A stretch of DNA of 32,910 bases from Corynebacterium macginleyi (GCF_003688935.1 NZ_REGE01000019.1:1-32910), one strand, 5' to 3'; counted from the first letter of the stretch, positions 15,432-24,815 are shown. Notes: a model not told the origin generated them from the sequence alone. Translations and numbers: made by a program.

Positions 15432-16535
15432 ATGCACGAAGACAGACCAAGCACCGCCCCCGATTTCTTGCTCTCCCGAGCAACGGGGTCTGTCCGTACC
15501 CAAGGTGCGCGGGCAACCTTCACCAGTGCCGAAGCCGCGGTTGATGCCTTGCGCCGAGGCAACACCGACATGGTCGTAGGCGCCATCCCCTTTGACTCCG
15601 ATACCCCCGCCGCCCTCACCGTTCCGGAGTCAATCATCCGAGAAGACGGCCCACTCGAGCCACACGCGTTCTACCGCAACCAAACGCTCAATTCCTGCAT
15701 CGTGGGCTTTGACCCAGAGCCCGAAGAACACCTACGCCGCGTAGAGGCGGCCATCGGCACCATCGAAACCTCCAAGCTGGAAAAGGTAGTTCTAGCGCGG
15801 GCGGTCGATATCGAATTTTCCTCCCCCATCGATCCCCGGCTAGTGGCCGCGCGCCTTATCGATCTTTCCGTCAACCGCGACGGCTTCATTGCGGACCTCT
15901 CCCCTGCGGGCCGCCCAGGGGCCATGCTGGTCGGTTCCTCGCCGGAGGTGCTGATCAAGCGCCAAGGCTCAACCGTGTCTGCCTTCCCACTGGCTGGCTC
16001 CACACCACGCCGAGCCAATAAGTCAGCAGACCATATCGCTGGCCAGGACCTCTTGCATTCTGCCAAGGATCTGCTTGAGCATTCCTTTGTGGTTGAACAC
16101 CTGCGCAGGGTGTTAGAGCCGCTGTGCAGCAGCCTCGATATCCCTGATACCCCGCAGCTACTGCATACCAATGAGATGTGGCACTTGGGCACGCCGGTCG
16201 CAGGCACCTTACGTTATAAAAACCTCACCGCTCTGGAATTAGCGTTAGCGGTGCACCCGACCCCCGCCATCTGCGGCACGCCGACGGAAGCAGCGCGGGC
16301 GCTCATCGAGACCGCCGAAACCGACCGCGGCTTCTATGCCGGCACCATCGGTTGGTGCGATAACTCCGGCGATGGGGAATACATGGTGGCCATTCGTTGC
16401 GCGGAAGTTGCAGGCGATGGACTCTCCGCCCGCGCATGGGCCGGCGGCGGCGTGGTCGGTGCCTCCAATGCCCAAGCCGAGCTGGAAGAAACGACTGCGA
16501 AACTGCAAACCATCCTCCGGGCGCTCAGCGTTTAA
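15432..16535 (+). CDS. isochorismate synthase
   Basis: 367 aa chorismate-binding enzyme converting chorismate to isochorismate, for menaquinone (MenF role) or a siderophore (EntC/DhbC role). The family core is intact: LEKVVLARAVDIEF near 119 carries the catalytic lysine, followed by MLVGSSPEVLIKR, FPLAGSTPRRAN, LHTNEMWHLGTPVAGTL, VHPTPAICGTPTEAA, ETDRGFYAGTIGW and AGGGVVGASNAQAELEET. The glutamine amidotransferase partner and the signature of anthranilate synthase are absent. No clear Shine-Dalgarno precedes the ATG; TAAGCT lies 8 nt upstream, so the message may be leaderless. No siderophore genes are adjacent, so menaquinone is likelier. Confidence 0.9.
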   Translation: MHEDRPSTAPDFLLSRATGSVRTQGARATFTSAEAAVDALRRGNTDMVVGAIPFDSDTPAALTVPESIIREDGPLEPHAFYRNQTLNSCIVGFDPEPEEHLRRVEAAIGTIETSKLEKVVLARAVDIEFSSPIDPRLVAARLIDLSVNRDGFIADLSPAGRPGAMLVGSSPEVLIKRQGSTVSAFPLAGSTPRRANKSADHIAGQDLLHSAKDLLEHSFVVEHLRRVLEPLCSSLDIPDTPQLLHTNEMWHLGTPVAGTLRYKNLTALELALAVHPTPAICGTPTEAARALIETAETDRGFYAGTIGWCDNSGDGEYMVAIRCAEVAGDGLSARAWAGGGVVGASNAQAELEETTAKLQTILRALSV

Positions 16536-16539
16536 GCGT

Positions 16540-16822
16540 GGCGCGGTTTAGCGCCTCTTTGCTGCAAGGGCCTGTTCACCGGCAGGGCAACCTCAGCACG
16601 ACGCCCGCACCCCCTCATCCGCACCACGGCTATGGGTGCAAGATCGATACCACGCACCTGCCAGCCACGTTGCTGCAGCCTCTGGTTATCCGCGCCTTAC
16701 CCGCAACCAATATCGAGTGTAGTAGAGATTGGGAGGTTGCTAACATACTCCACTGGAGTGCCCTTCGGTTTCCCTGGCCACGCCCGCGCAAAGGAGCGAT
16801 AGCGCTCCTCCGTCTCGTGCAC
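16540..16822 (-). pseudogene. SAM-dependent methyltransferase remnant
   Basis: On the minus strand one frame reads VHETEERYRSFARAWPGKPK, then VEYVSNLPISTTLDIGCG, a TAA stop, and GADNQRLQQRGWQVRGIDLAP. The LDIGCGxGAD motif I and GIDLAP motif II of class I methyltransferases are unmistakable, but the glycine-rich loop is interrupted by the stop (about 16703-16705) and the rest of the domain is missing or unreadable. The fragment runs into the end of the isochorismate synthase gene on the opposite strand. This explains most of the gap at 16536-16919. Confidence 0.65.
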
Positions 16823-16919
16823 GCTCGGCAGATATCAGCGGCCTTCTTTATGTGAATGCTCCGATGCGCCGACTTGCTTGTAGCAGTGCCGCACCAGCGG
16901 TAGCTGCTTTGGTGTGAAA

Positions 16920-17732
16920 CTACCGCGCCCTGGCGATGGAATTGCGCAAAGTGCCAACCCCTGGAATCTCAATTTCAATAGTGTCGCCCGGCACCATCGG
17001 GGCGGTCCCTGCAGGTGAACCGGTAGTGATAACATCGCCCGGCAGCAAAGTATACGCGGCAGAAATCTCTTCTAAGATGTCGCCCATCTTGACAATCATC
17101 TGATCCGTATTGGAATCCTGCTTCTGCTCCCGGAAACCATCGTGGGTCAGGTATGCATTGATCTTCTGATCGTCGAGGTTCAAGCTGTCCAAGTCCGTTT
17201 CAATCCACGGGCCCAGCGGGCAGAAAGTATCAATACCTTTAGCGCGCGCCCACTGGCCATCCTTAAACTGCAAGTCGCGGGAGGAAACATCGTTACAGAT
17301 GGTATAGCCCAGAACGTGGTTCTTCCAGTTTTCAGACTTGATATTCTTCGAAGGCCTGGAAATAACCACGGCCAACTCTCCCTCAAATTCCACATTGGTG
17401 GCATAATCGGGAATCTTGATGGCCTCATTGGGACCAATGACCGCGGTTGATGGTTTCAAGAAAATCGTTGGTGGTAGCTGTTCGGAGGATTTTTTAAATA
17501 CCTCCTCCACGTGATCGGCATAGTTACGGCCGAGTGCTACCACTTTGGTGGGTAGGGTCGGTGCCAGGAGGCGCACCTCACCGAGCTTCCATTCGCGGCC
17601 GGTGCGCTCCGGCGGGGTAAACGGCGTGCCGGCGATTTCTTTAGCTACAAGTTCCTCTATCGGGGAGTCTTGTGGCCCGTCAATGATGGCAAAGCATATT
17701 CCTTCTGGGTGTGCAATTCGTCCTAAACGCAT
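16920..17732 (-). CDS. fumarylacetoacetate hydrolase family protein
   Basis: 270 aa cytoplasmic enzyme of the FAH fold, which includes acylpyruvate hydrolases, oxaloacetate decarboxylases and homoprotocatechuate-pathway isomerases; the exact substrate is not readable. The metal-binding set is present: VEFEGELAVVI (E-x-E), then D in YTICNDVSSRDLQ, followed by KGIDTFCPLGPWI and the C-terminal GDVITTGSPAGTAPM. The start at 17732 (MRLGRIA) is preferred over ATG 17741; AGGA and a TAGGAT -10-like hexamer lie 8 and 7 nt upstream, so it may be leaderless. The first 50 residues form the small N-terminal domain typical of actinobacterial members. Confidence 0.92.
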   Translation of the reverse strand: MRLGRIAHPEGICFAIIDGPQDSPIEELVAKEIAGTPFTPPERTGREWKLGEVRLLAPTLPTKVVALGRNYADHVEEVFKKSSEQLPPTIFLKPSTAVIGPNEAIKIPDYATNVEFEGELAVVISRPSKNIKSENWKNHVLGYTICNDVSSRDLQFKDGQWARAKGIDTFCPLGPWIETDLDSLNLDDQKINAYLTHDGFREQKQDSNTDQMIVKMGDILEEISAAYTLLPGDVITTGSPAGTAPMVPGDTIEIEIPGVGTLRNSIARAR

Positions 17733-17868
17733 AACGGCCATCCTACTAAACGGTAGCCCTTACATGTGTGCATAGTTTGCGGTGTTAATTTGCACAATTA
17801 TTCATCTCCCCCAAGCTGACGCCACCACTGAATGCGGACGTCGTATTAGCACCCAAGATTCCGCATAT

Positions 17869-18888
17869 TTAAGTTAAGAGACTCTTTGCGATGCGGTCTC
17901 CTACCTCAATCGTTTTGATCGGGGCATCGCCGCGCTGTGCGATATCCTCCGCGACCGATTTTTCAATCTTCTGCGCATTGGCTTCATCGCCTAAATGTCG
18001 CAAGAGCATTGCCGCCGACAAGATAGCCGCGGTTGGATCCGCGATGCCTTTTCCGGCAATATCTGGCGCCGAGCCGTGAACCGGCTCAAACATGGAAGGA
18101 TTCTTGCCCGAGGCATCGATATTGCCGGAAGCAGCCAGCCCTATTCCACCGGTGATTGCGCCGGCTAAATCCGTTAAGATGTCACCGAAAAGGTTATCTG
18201 TGACGATGACATCGTACCGGGAGGGATCCGTAACCATGTAAATGGTCGCGGCATCGATGTGATTATAATCCACCTTCACCTGCGGGTATTCTGCAGCCAC
18301 TTCTTCTACCGTGCGGTGCCACAGATCGCCGGCGTTGACGAGGACATTGGTTTTATGCACCAAGGTCAGGCGATTACGGCGCTGCGATGCCCGCTCGAAA
18401 GAATCTCGCACCACGCGCTCCACCCCAAAACGGGTATTTTGTGACACCTCACTGGCTACCTCGTGCGGAGTCCCTTCCCGCAGCGTGCCACCATTTCCGC
18501 AGTACAAACCCTCAGTGCCTTCCCGTACCACGACGAAGTCAATATCGCCCGGATTAGCCAGCGGCGAGCGGGCCGTAGGGTACAAGATGGAGGGGCGCAG
18601 GTTCACGTGGTGATCCAAAGCAAAACGCATCTTCAATAAGAGGCCGCGCTCTAAGACGCCAGGGGGAACCTCACCTGGGGCACCAATGGCACCCAGCAAA
18701 ATGGCGTCGTGTTCGCGCAAGCTAGCTAAGTCTGCATCCGTTAAGAGCTCGCCATTGCGCAGGTAGCGCCGCGCACCCAGATCATAATCAGTGGTCTCTA
18801 TATCGCTTCGCACCTGACGCAGCACCTTCAAGGCTTCCGCTGTTACTTCCGGACCAATGCCATCTCCGCCAATAACCGCCAATTTCAT
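17869..18888 (-). CDS. leuB: 3-isopropylmalate dehydrogenase
   Basis: 339 aa. Oxidative decarboxylation of 3-isopropylmalate to 2-ketoisocaproate with NAD+, the third committed step of leucine synthesis. Family features are complete: [14 protein letters not shown] near 7, [33 protein letters not shown] with the catalytic Lys, [26 protein letters not shown] with the metal-binding Asp residues, and [19 protein letters not shown], the NAD-binding region. The start at 18888 (MKLAVIGG) is used because AAAGGA precedes it by about 10 nt; an upstream in-frame start would add seven residues. It follows serA on the same strand but is separated from it by a terminator. Confidence 0.97.
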   Translation of the reverse strand: MKLAVIGGDGIGPEVTAEALKVLRQVRSDIETTDYDLGARRYLRNGELLTDADLASLREHDAILLGAIGAPGEVPPGVLERGLLLKMRFALDHHVNLRPSILYPTARSPLANPGDIDFVVVREGTEGLYCGNGGTLREGTPHEVASEVSQNTRFGVERVVRDSFERASQRRNRLTLVHKTNVLVNAGDLWHRTVEEVAAEYPQVKVDYNHIDAATIYMVTDPSRYDVIVTDNLFGDILTDLAGAITGGIGLAASGNIDASGKNPSMFEPVHGSAPDIAGKGIADPTAAILSAAMLLRHLGDEANAQKIEKSVAEDIAQRGDAPIKTIEVGDRIAKSLLT

Positions 18889-18942
18889 TGGATAGGATTC
18901 CTTTCTCACATAGTGGATTGAGAATCAGCCTACCAAAAGAAA

Positions 18943-18979
18943 CCCGCCCATTGCAGGATAAATCTGTGCAATAGACGGG
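18943..18979 (-). terminator. serA terminator
   Basis: CCCGCCCATTGCA (18943-18955) pairs with TGCAATAGACGGG (18967-18979), with two non-Watson-Crick positions and an 11-nt loop. On the minus strand the hairpin is followed by TTTCTTTTGG. It lies 43 nt after the serA stop. Confidence 0.75.
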
Positions 18980-19021
18980 ATCGAGTACGCGGTTCGGCGA
19001 GCCGCCTAGCCCGCTCTGAAA

Positions 19022-20608
19022 TTATTCATCCATGTCGAATTGTTGACACGTAGCGCCAAGGGCCGAGTTAATTTCCTCGATGAGAGAGTCTGGTACCTCG
19101 GACTCCACACGCAAGATAAGCACAGCATCCGATTCCTGCTTGCCCTGCGTCAAAGCCGCAGCGATGATATTGATACCCGCTGCACCTAGCTTGGTACCCA
19201 CGGTACCCAGCGCGCCTGGAGCATCAGCATACCGGAGGAATAGGTTGCGGCCCTCGGCCCGCATATCCACGCCACGATCATTGATACGCACAAACTTTTC
19301 GGTTCCGTCGATACCGATGAGCGCTCCGGTTAGTGAGGAGGTCACGCCCTCAGCGCTAATAACCGTAACTTGCAAAGACGAGCGGTGTCCCTTGGACTCT
19401 GGATTGGTAGAAACCGAAACTTCAACCCCGCGGCTTTCGGCAATCTGCATCGCGTTAACAAAGGTAACCGGCTCTGAGGTCACACCGCTAAACAGGCCGC
19501 GGACGGCGGACAGACCCAACACGTCCACATTCTCAGTAGACAGCTCGCCACAGGCTTCAACCTCCACAGCGACGGGAGCCTGGTCAAGCAGGCGGCCAGC
19601 CGTAAGCCCCAGTTTGCGGGCCAAATCAAGCCAACCGGCGACCTCTTCTCCCACCGTGCCGCCGGAGACGTTAACCGCATCAGGAACAAACTCGCCGGCC
19701 AGGGCTTTAAGCACCGATGCGGCGACATCAGTACCAGCGCGATCTTGCGCCTCCACAGTGGACGCACCTAGGTGCGGCGATACCGTGACCTGAGGCAGCT
19801 TAAAGAGTGGGGAATCCGTGCACGGCTCCGTGGAATACACGTCAAAACCCGCACCGCGGTGGTGCCCTGCGGTAATAGAATCTGCCAAAGCCTGCTCATC
19901 CACGAGGCCGCCGCGAGCGGCGTTGATCAAAATCTGGCCCTCCTTGGCCTTAGCCAGAAGCTCCGCATTGAACATTCCAGCGGTTTCCGGCGTCTTAGGC
20001 AGGTGAATGGTCACAAAATCCGCCCGTGCCATCAATTCTTCCAGACCGACCAATTCCACGCCAAGGGCTGCTGCACGCGCCGGATTGGCATAGGGATCGT
20101 GGGCAATAATCTTCGCTTCAAAAGCGCTTAGCCGCTGGGCAAAGAGCTGGCCGATGTGGCCGAAGCCGACAATGCCCATAGTTTTGCCGTAGATCTCCAC
20201 GCCTTTGAAGGAAGAGCGCTTCCACTCACCCTCGCGCAAGGACCGATCCGCTGCAGGAAGCTGGCGGGCAGTGGCCAACAGCAAAGCAATTGCCTGCTCA
20301 CAAGCAGAGTGGATATTAGAGGTAGGAGCGTTAACCACCATGACACCCTTGTTGGTGGCAGTTTCGATATCCACGTTATCCAAGCCCACGCCCGCTCGAC
20401 CTACAATCTTGAGCTTCGGCGCGGCTTCTAAAACCTCGGCATCGACCGTCGTGGCAGACCGTACTAACATCGCATCTGCCTCTGGAACCGCAGCAAGCAA
20501 TTCCTTGCGATTCGGGCCATCTACCCAGCGCACCTCGACGGAATCCCCCAGCGCCGCCACTGTGGATTGAGCTAATTTATCGGCGATAAGAACTACCGGC
20601 TTCGACAT
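19022..20608 (-). CDS. serA: D-3-phosphoglycerate dehydrogenase
   Basis: 528 aa, the long actinobacterial form. Oxidises 3-phosphoglycerate with NAD+, the first step of serine synthesis. The substrate/NAD core (1-310) shows GRAGVGLDNVD, the Rossmann loop GIVGFGHIGQLFAQRL, INAARGGLVDEQAL with the catalytic Arg, and SPHLGAST with the catalytic His. It is followed by the allosteric-substrate-binding domain (about 320-450) and a C-terminal ACT domain (from about 455, FLRYADAPGALGTVGTKLG), which usually mediates serine feedback. AAGGA lies 5 nt before the ATG. A TACACT at 20666-20671 could be the -10. Hairpin 18943-18979 ends the message. Confidence 0.97.
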   Translation of the reverse strand: MSKPVVLIADKLAQSTVAALGDSVEVRWVDGPNRKELLAAVPEADAMLVRSATTVDAEVLEAAPKLKIVGRAGVGLDNVDIETATNKGVMVVNAPTSNIHSACEQAIALLLATARQLPAADRSLREGEWKRSSFKGVEIYGKTMGIVGFGHIGQLFAQRLSAFEAKIIAHDPYANPARAAALGVELVGLEELMARADFVTIHLPKTPETAGMFNAELLAKAKEGQILINAARGGLVDEQALADSITAGHHRGAGFDVYSTEPCTDSPLFKLPQVTVSPHLGASTVEAQDRAGTDVAASVLKALAGEFVPDAVNVSGGTVGEEVAGWLDLARKLGLTAGRLLDQAPVAVEVEACGELSTENVDVLGLSAVRGLFSGVTSEPVTFVNAMQIAESRGVEVSVSTNPESKGHRSSLQVTVISAEGVTSSLTGALIGIDGTEKFVRINDRGVDMRAEGRNLFLRYADAPGALGTVGTKLGAAGINIIAAALTQGKQESDAVLILRVESEVPDSLIEEINSALGATCQQFDMDE

Positions 20609-20673
20609 ATCATCCTTCGTTTCATTTTCGTTGCACGTTTCGCGACAATCATCGTGTGTGAAGGAAGTGTAGT

Positions 20674-21585
20674 TCAGTTTGGTGTGCCCTGCCTTATTTT
20701 TTCCTTAAATTCTTTCACTTGACCGAATTCCGGGCCCAAAGCGATCAATGAGCCCTCGTCGAGCCCGGCCACCATGGCCATACCCCGCTTATCTTCCAGT
20801 GGATCTGCCGTCGGCATAACCAATACCGAGCCACCGTACGCAGCCGCAGTAATGACATTGGCTACCGGGCTTTCCGCGGTTGCCACAATATTGGGTGCCA
20901 TCTGGCCATCGCGCCGCGACTGCGCCGGGACCGAAGGTACTTTTTTCCCTTGGTCGTCGGCCTCACCCTCATAAGCAATCCAGGCGGGACGTAACTCAAC
21001 GTAGGGCGTTTTATCCAGCCGCGCGATGTCTTTGACTATCTGTTCCGGCGAAGCGACCACCTTGGACTCGTACTGAAAAGCTGTAAAATCGCCTAGCGCT
21101 TGGTGCGTTCCCGGGTCTTTGATAACGGTAAATTCGCCACTGGATTGCGTCCACGGAATATCGCCCACGATGACGAGCCGTTTTACTTCCAAGTCACCTA
21201 TCAGGTTAAGTATTTTACCGCGCCGCGAGGGTTCAAATTCTACAGCCGGCAAGTGTTGGTTAATCGCCAGCGTTGCTGCGCGCAACCTGGATTTATCATC
21301 GGGGGCAAAGAGTACCATCGACTCTGAATCATCGAAGAAGGTGCGGGCGGCGGCAATGCCACTCGAATCGTCGATGATTTCTAGCTTGCCAGCGAATTTA
21401 GGATCGACAAGGCGGTTGTGATTTTCTGACTTGGCGCGTTCCAGATCAACATCGGACTCAGCGACATCTGAGAGTCCGCGCTTGACTAATTTGGGCTGCT
21501 GCAAGACTTCACCACAGCCAACGAGCACGAGACAGGCAGCGATAAATGCTGCAGCCACCCGATAAGTCTTAGCGGCCGAATGCAT
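20674..21585 (-). CDS. putative secreted lipoprotein, unknown function
   Basis: 303 aa. Signal peptide with a lipobox, LVLVGC, placing lipidated Cys at about residue 24 of the protein starting MHSAAK. The mature part has alternating alpha/beta segments (ESMVLFAPDD, RLVIVGDIPWT, ANVITAAAYGGSVLVMP, MVAGLDEGSLIALGP) that recall a cell-wall-binding or periplasmic-binding-like fold, but I do not recognise the family. The start at 21585 is preferred because GAGGGG lies just upstream. It overlaps the end of the DUF262 gene by 17 nt, so the two are almost certainly cotranscribed and translationally coupled. Confidence 0.8.
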   Translation of the reverse strand: MHSAAKTYRVAAAFIAACLVLVGCGEVLQQPKLVKRGLSDVAESDVDLERAKSENHNRLVDPKFAGKLEIIDDSSGIAAARTFFDDSESMVLFAPDDKSRLRAATLAINQHLPAVEFEPSRRGKILNLIGDLEVKRLVIVGDIPWTQSSGEFTVIKDPGTHQALGDFTAFQYESKVVASPEQIVKDIARLDKTPYVELRPAWIAYEGEADDQGKKVPSVPAQSRRDGQMAPNIVATAESPVANVITAAAYGGSVLVMPTADPLEDKRGMAMVAGLDEGSLIALGPEFGQVKEFKEKIRQGTPN

Positions 21586-23359
21586 GCGGCCCCTCTTCAC
21601 CCCCGGTTAGGTTTGCTTCATCGACATCTCGAATGACGGGAATCCCCAAGGTTTCTTCCACAAGATCCACGAAGCGATGGCGGCGATCCGTCAAAAACTC
21701 GTGAATTTTGGATTCCCGTAAGTTAGCGACATCAAGATCGTGCGATGCCAAGACGGCATCAAATTCATCGTCTTCCATGATGGACTTGGATTGCACACGT
21801 GGCAGGTAGCGGTTTGGCGCGAATCCGTCGAGGACGACCTCGGTTCGCTTTCCCATCGGGGTGAAGTTCATGACCGAATGGGCTAAAACCGGTTCCACCC
21901 CGTGGCGCTGGCACCAGTTCAGTGGGAATACCGGGAAAAATCCTGGCTTGAGTTCTTCAAAAGTGTGGCGAGTAAATTCGTTACCCGTCCGCCAATCTTT
22001 CGCACCACGGGCCATGAGCAGGGCAAAGATTCCGTGCCATACGCCATCATTTTCATCAACCGAGAACAGGCGGGATTCGCGGAATCCTGCATCCGAGATC
22101 GTCTTGGGAATGTCATCAGTATCCCCAGCAACCCACTCGGTCACTTCATCCACGTCACGGGCAGCGCGCAATGGGACCGCAGAAGAACCATAAAGCTCAC
22201 CGAAGACACCGCACCAGAACCACTGGTCGATGCGATCCCATGCCTGCTGGCTGGAAAGAGCTCCGGGCCGTTTGGCCAGGCGCGCGATGATGACGGCCAA
22301 AGGCACGATCTGCTCCGTATATGGGACCTGATCGAGGCTTAAAATGCGGCGCTGTGCCAAGAATTCGGCTACTTCGTGGAAGGTAATGCGCAGGTCGTGA
22401 GCGGCCGCCTTGTACTCGGATAGGGACAGCTTGAGGATGTCTTCGCGTTGGCCGCCGGCACTACCTTTCTCCCCTGTTACCAAGAGGGATACCGCGGAAA
22501 GGAATTCATTCCGGCCTATGCCATCGAGTGCGGGAGATTCCCGCAAATCCTTTTCCACCTGCTGCCAATCGTTAGCAAGGTGAAATGTCGGTTCTTCGGA
22601 GGCAAAGACGGCAGTGAGCAAATCGAAGACATCCATCTGCAGACCAGCAGAATTCGCCTGAGCAAAAATAGAGCCGATTCCGGAGCGCTCCGTTTCACGG
22701 GACAGCCGGATCATCGGAATGTCATAGCCCGCCAAAGGGCGCAGGATGCGGTTATTGAACGCAGCAAGCTCGGCGCTGTACTGCTCGTATGTTGCGGCAA
22801 GCTCGAAAAGCATGCGGGTGCCCTCTTCGCTCAATAAGGAAGCCACGGGGATACACATATTATCCAGCCCATCCTGGCGGGAGGTGATAGCACCGTCAAT
22901 GTTGGGGCCAAAGTGCGAGCAGATCTCGCCATTGTGGTCTACGGCGAAAATAGCATCATCGGCAAGCAAATCTCCGCTTACCGCGGCGCGGACATCGATA
23001 AAAAAGCGGCGGTGAACCTTCTTTTTTCGAAAGTCTGTAGTCTTGACAAAACCCTCGCCATTAAAGCAGTGGTATAGGCTGGTAAGGCGTTGTTGTCCGT
23101 CCAGAAGGAGCAATCCGGGTTCGACCCCGGCCTCTGGCGCACCCGCCAAAGCTCGGGGGCGGAAACGCATCTTTTCGTTGCGGGTATCCAGGGCCATCAA
23201 CGCACCTATTGGATATCCACGCAGCACTGTAACAATAAGTGCACGGATGCGGTCTTCATCCCAGGCATAGCTACGCTGGAAGTCAGGAAGCTGTATATCG
23301 CCCCGGTCGATCCGCGAAAAAAGGTCCTTGAGGTCATAGCTCGGCGTCGTAAAACCCAT
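21569..23359 (-). CDS. DUF262 (GmrS-like) domain protein
   Basis: 596 aa. The N-terminus is a DUF262/ParB-like NTPase domain as in GmrS of type IV restriction enzymes: LPDFQRSYAWDEDRIRALI near 25-43, GYPIGALMAL, and LLLLDGQQRLTSLY with the DGQQR motif. I see no DUF1524 His-Asn-His nuclease motif; instead the C-terminus carries DGFAPNRYLPRVQSKS and a helical HEFLTDRRHRFVDLVEETLG end. Related stand-alone proteins are common in actinobacteria without proven defence function. Start 23359 (MGFTTPS) has TAGTAT exactly 7 nt upstream and no Shine-Dalgarno, consistent with a leaderless mRNA. The downstream lipoprotein gene overlaps it. Confidence 0.85.
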   Translation of the reverse strand: MGFTTPSYDLKDLFSRIDRGDIQLPDFQRSYAWDEDRIRALIVTVLRGYPIGALMALDTRNEKMRFRPRALAGAPEAGVEPGLLLLDGQQRLTSLYHCFNGEGFVKTTDFRKKKVHRRFFIDVRAAVSGDLLADDAIFAVDHNGEICSHFGPNIDGAITSRQDGLDNMCIPVASLLSEEGTRMLFELAATYEQYSAELAAFNNRILRPLAGYDIPMIRLSRETERSGIGSIFAQANSAGLQMDVFDLLTAVFASEEPTFHLANDWQQVEKDLRESPALDGIGRNEFLSAVSLLVTGEKGSAGGQREDILKLSLSEYKAAAHDLRITFHEVAEFLAQRRILSLDQVPYTEQIVPLAVIIARLAKRPGALSSQQAWDRIDQWFWCGVFGELYGSSAVPLRAARDVDEVTEWVAGDTDDIPKTISDAGFRESRLFSVDENDGVWHGIFALLMARGAKDWRTGNEFTRHTFEELKPGFFPVFPLNWCQRHGVEPVLAHSVMNFTPMGKRTEVVLDGFAPNRYLPRVQSKSIMEDDEFDAVLASHDLDVANLRESKIHEFLTDRRHRFVDLVEETLGIPVIRDVDEANLTGGEEGPHAFGR

Positions 23360-23529
23360 AGGGGCAATACTACCCGCAACGACCGCTCGATACCTCACAG
23401 ACTTAGCGTTGGATTCCGCGACGGCAAAGCAGCAGAAACCAGCCTATCCGAAGATAGACCTAATCACTATGCTCTTTGATTTCAATATCAGCTCTGTAGA
23501 CGCTTTCGTTGAGTTGAACCAGCTAACCC

Positions 23530-23952
23530 GTGCCGCAGAATAGTCACTTAGACGGGCACCCCCTCACCGCGTGGATGCCCGCAGTGTCTGGCCCGCATGA
23601 ATCTGTGGATGATTACGGTATGGTCCGTGATTTTCACGACGTCCCAGGTGATCACGGAGCTGACTCGTCACCAACAGACGTCAAGCTCACCAGAGGTTTC
23701 CACGCCTTAGAAGATTCAGAAAGACCGGAAGTTCCCGAGCCTGATGATGAGCTGTTCGTAATCGTGACAAAGTTCGGCACCAAAATCCAGACATTGGATT
23801 CGGAAGCAGTCCGCGAGGTGTGCCAAACAAGTAAACAGGAACATCACCCTCTCTGTATAGGCCGCCCCATCATCTTGTGCCCTTCAGGTCGCCGTTTATG
23901 GCCTCTGGGCATTAGAGAAAAAGAAATGTGTTTAGTTCGACCCCCTGCATAG
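23530..23952 (+). pseudogene. 6-pyruvoyl-tetrahydropterin-synthase-like fragment (tentative)
   Basis: A 140-codon frame begins HLDGHPLTAWMPAVSGPHE then SVDDYGMVRDFHDVPGDH. This resembles the heart of the 6-PTPS/QueD fold (HxHGHxY...V.V.SG....GMV.DF.D....DH): the second zinc His and the GMVxDF segment are kept, but one His of the HGH pair is Asp. The upstream catalytic Cys region and a good start are missing, and the remainder of the frame does not look like the family. I read it as an eroded gene; chance similarity is possible. Confidence 0.35.
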
Positions 23953-24208
23953 TGCCTACCTTGGCCAGCCTCGTCACCCTTTGAGGGTCGGCTGTAGCGG
24001 CACTGGCCTCGCTGGCTCATCAGGCCGCCACACCCCCTACGGTGACCCACCCAGCCGGTCTGATTTCCACGACCCCCGCGCAGGACGTTTCTCGGCAGCA
24101 CGCGTACTCATTTCCCCCCGATCAGTGCGCGGCAGTAGAATCGACCTATGGACCACACCGGGTCACCCACCGAAAGGAACTAGGGGTGACGGTTAAAGTC
24201 CTGACAAC
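23953..24208 (+). other. eroded stretch before the small lipoprotein gene
   Basis: With 23360-23529 this brings the non-coding or decayed DNA between the DUF262 gene and the lipoprotein gene at 24239 to well over 400 nt. Several short overlapping frames exist, but none shows a ribosome site plus a plausible protein. I see no repeat, RNA gene or terminator here. Confidence 0.5.
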
Positions 24209-24238
24209 TTGGCAATCTCTATGCGAAAGGAAAGCAAC

Positions 24239-24805
24239 ATGAAAAAGCTCCTTCCAATCCTGGCTATCCCCCTCGCACTGACCGCGTGCAGCAATGATGC
24301 TGAGCCGGACAACACCCCCTCCACCGAGGCAAAGGCGTCAGAGACAACCTCCGCAGCCCCGACCGAAAGCGCAGAGGAAGAACGTGAAATTGGCGAAGAA
24401 CTCCAGCTCGGTTCCAATGCCTCCGATGACGTGACTTTCAAGGTCACCGACATTACCCTTGGCGAGGAATGCAAATACGGCACCCACAATTACGCCGATC
24501 AGCCTTATGACCTAGAGGGCGCTCAGTACCTCCAGATCACAGCGGAAGTCGACGCTAAAAAAGTCGCTAGCGACGGCGGCAAGGACTCGGTACAACTCGA
24601 AGACCCTGAGTTCAGCGACGAAGACGGGTACACCCAACCCGCACTGCCAGCAGTTGATTGCCGTGATGCAGATGACGGTCACGAAACCTGGACCACCACC
24701 ATTAACAATGGCGAAAAGAAGCGCATCTATGGTGCCTATGAGGTACCACAGGGACTTAAGCAGATCACAATTGACCGCTATACGTTCAATTTGGAAGGAA
24801 AATAG
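24239..24805 (+). CDS. small secreted lipoprotein, DUF4352-like
   Basis: 188 aa. Start ATG 24239 has GAAAGGAAA 6 nt upstream. The signal peptide MKKLLPILAIPLALTAC ends in a lipobox (LTAC, lipidated Cys 17), followed by an acidic Thr/Ser/Glu linker (18-58) and a compact beta-rich domain (VTFKVTDITLG, QYLQITAEVDAKK, TWTTTINNGEKKRIYGAYEVP, ITIDRYTFNLEGK) like the DUF4352/telokin-type Ig-like domains of many Gram-positive lipoproteins. Cys pair ECKYG and VDCRD may form a disulfide. It is a single gene with its own strong terminator. Function unknown. Confidence 0.85.
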   Translation: MKKLLPILAIPLALTACSNDAEPDNTPSTEAKASETTSAAPTESAEEEREIGEELQLGSNASDDVTFKVTDITLGEECKYGTHNYADQPYDLEGAQYLQITAEVDAKKVASDGGKDSVQLEDPEFSDEDGYTQPALPAVDCRDADDGHETWTTTINNGEKKRIYGAYEVPQGLKQITIDRYTFNLEGK

Positions 24806-24815
24806 TCACAGAAAA

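Noticed and set aside
23470..23541. 24-codon small open frame beginning MLFDFNISS
   Set aside because: No ribosome site or context supports expression.
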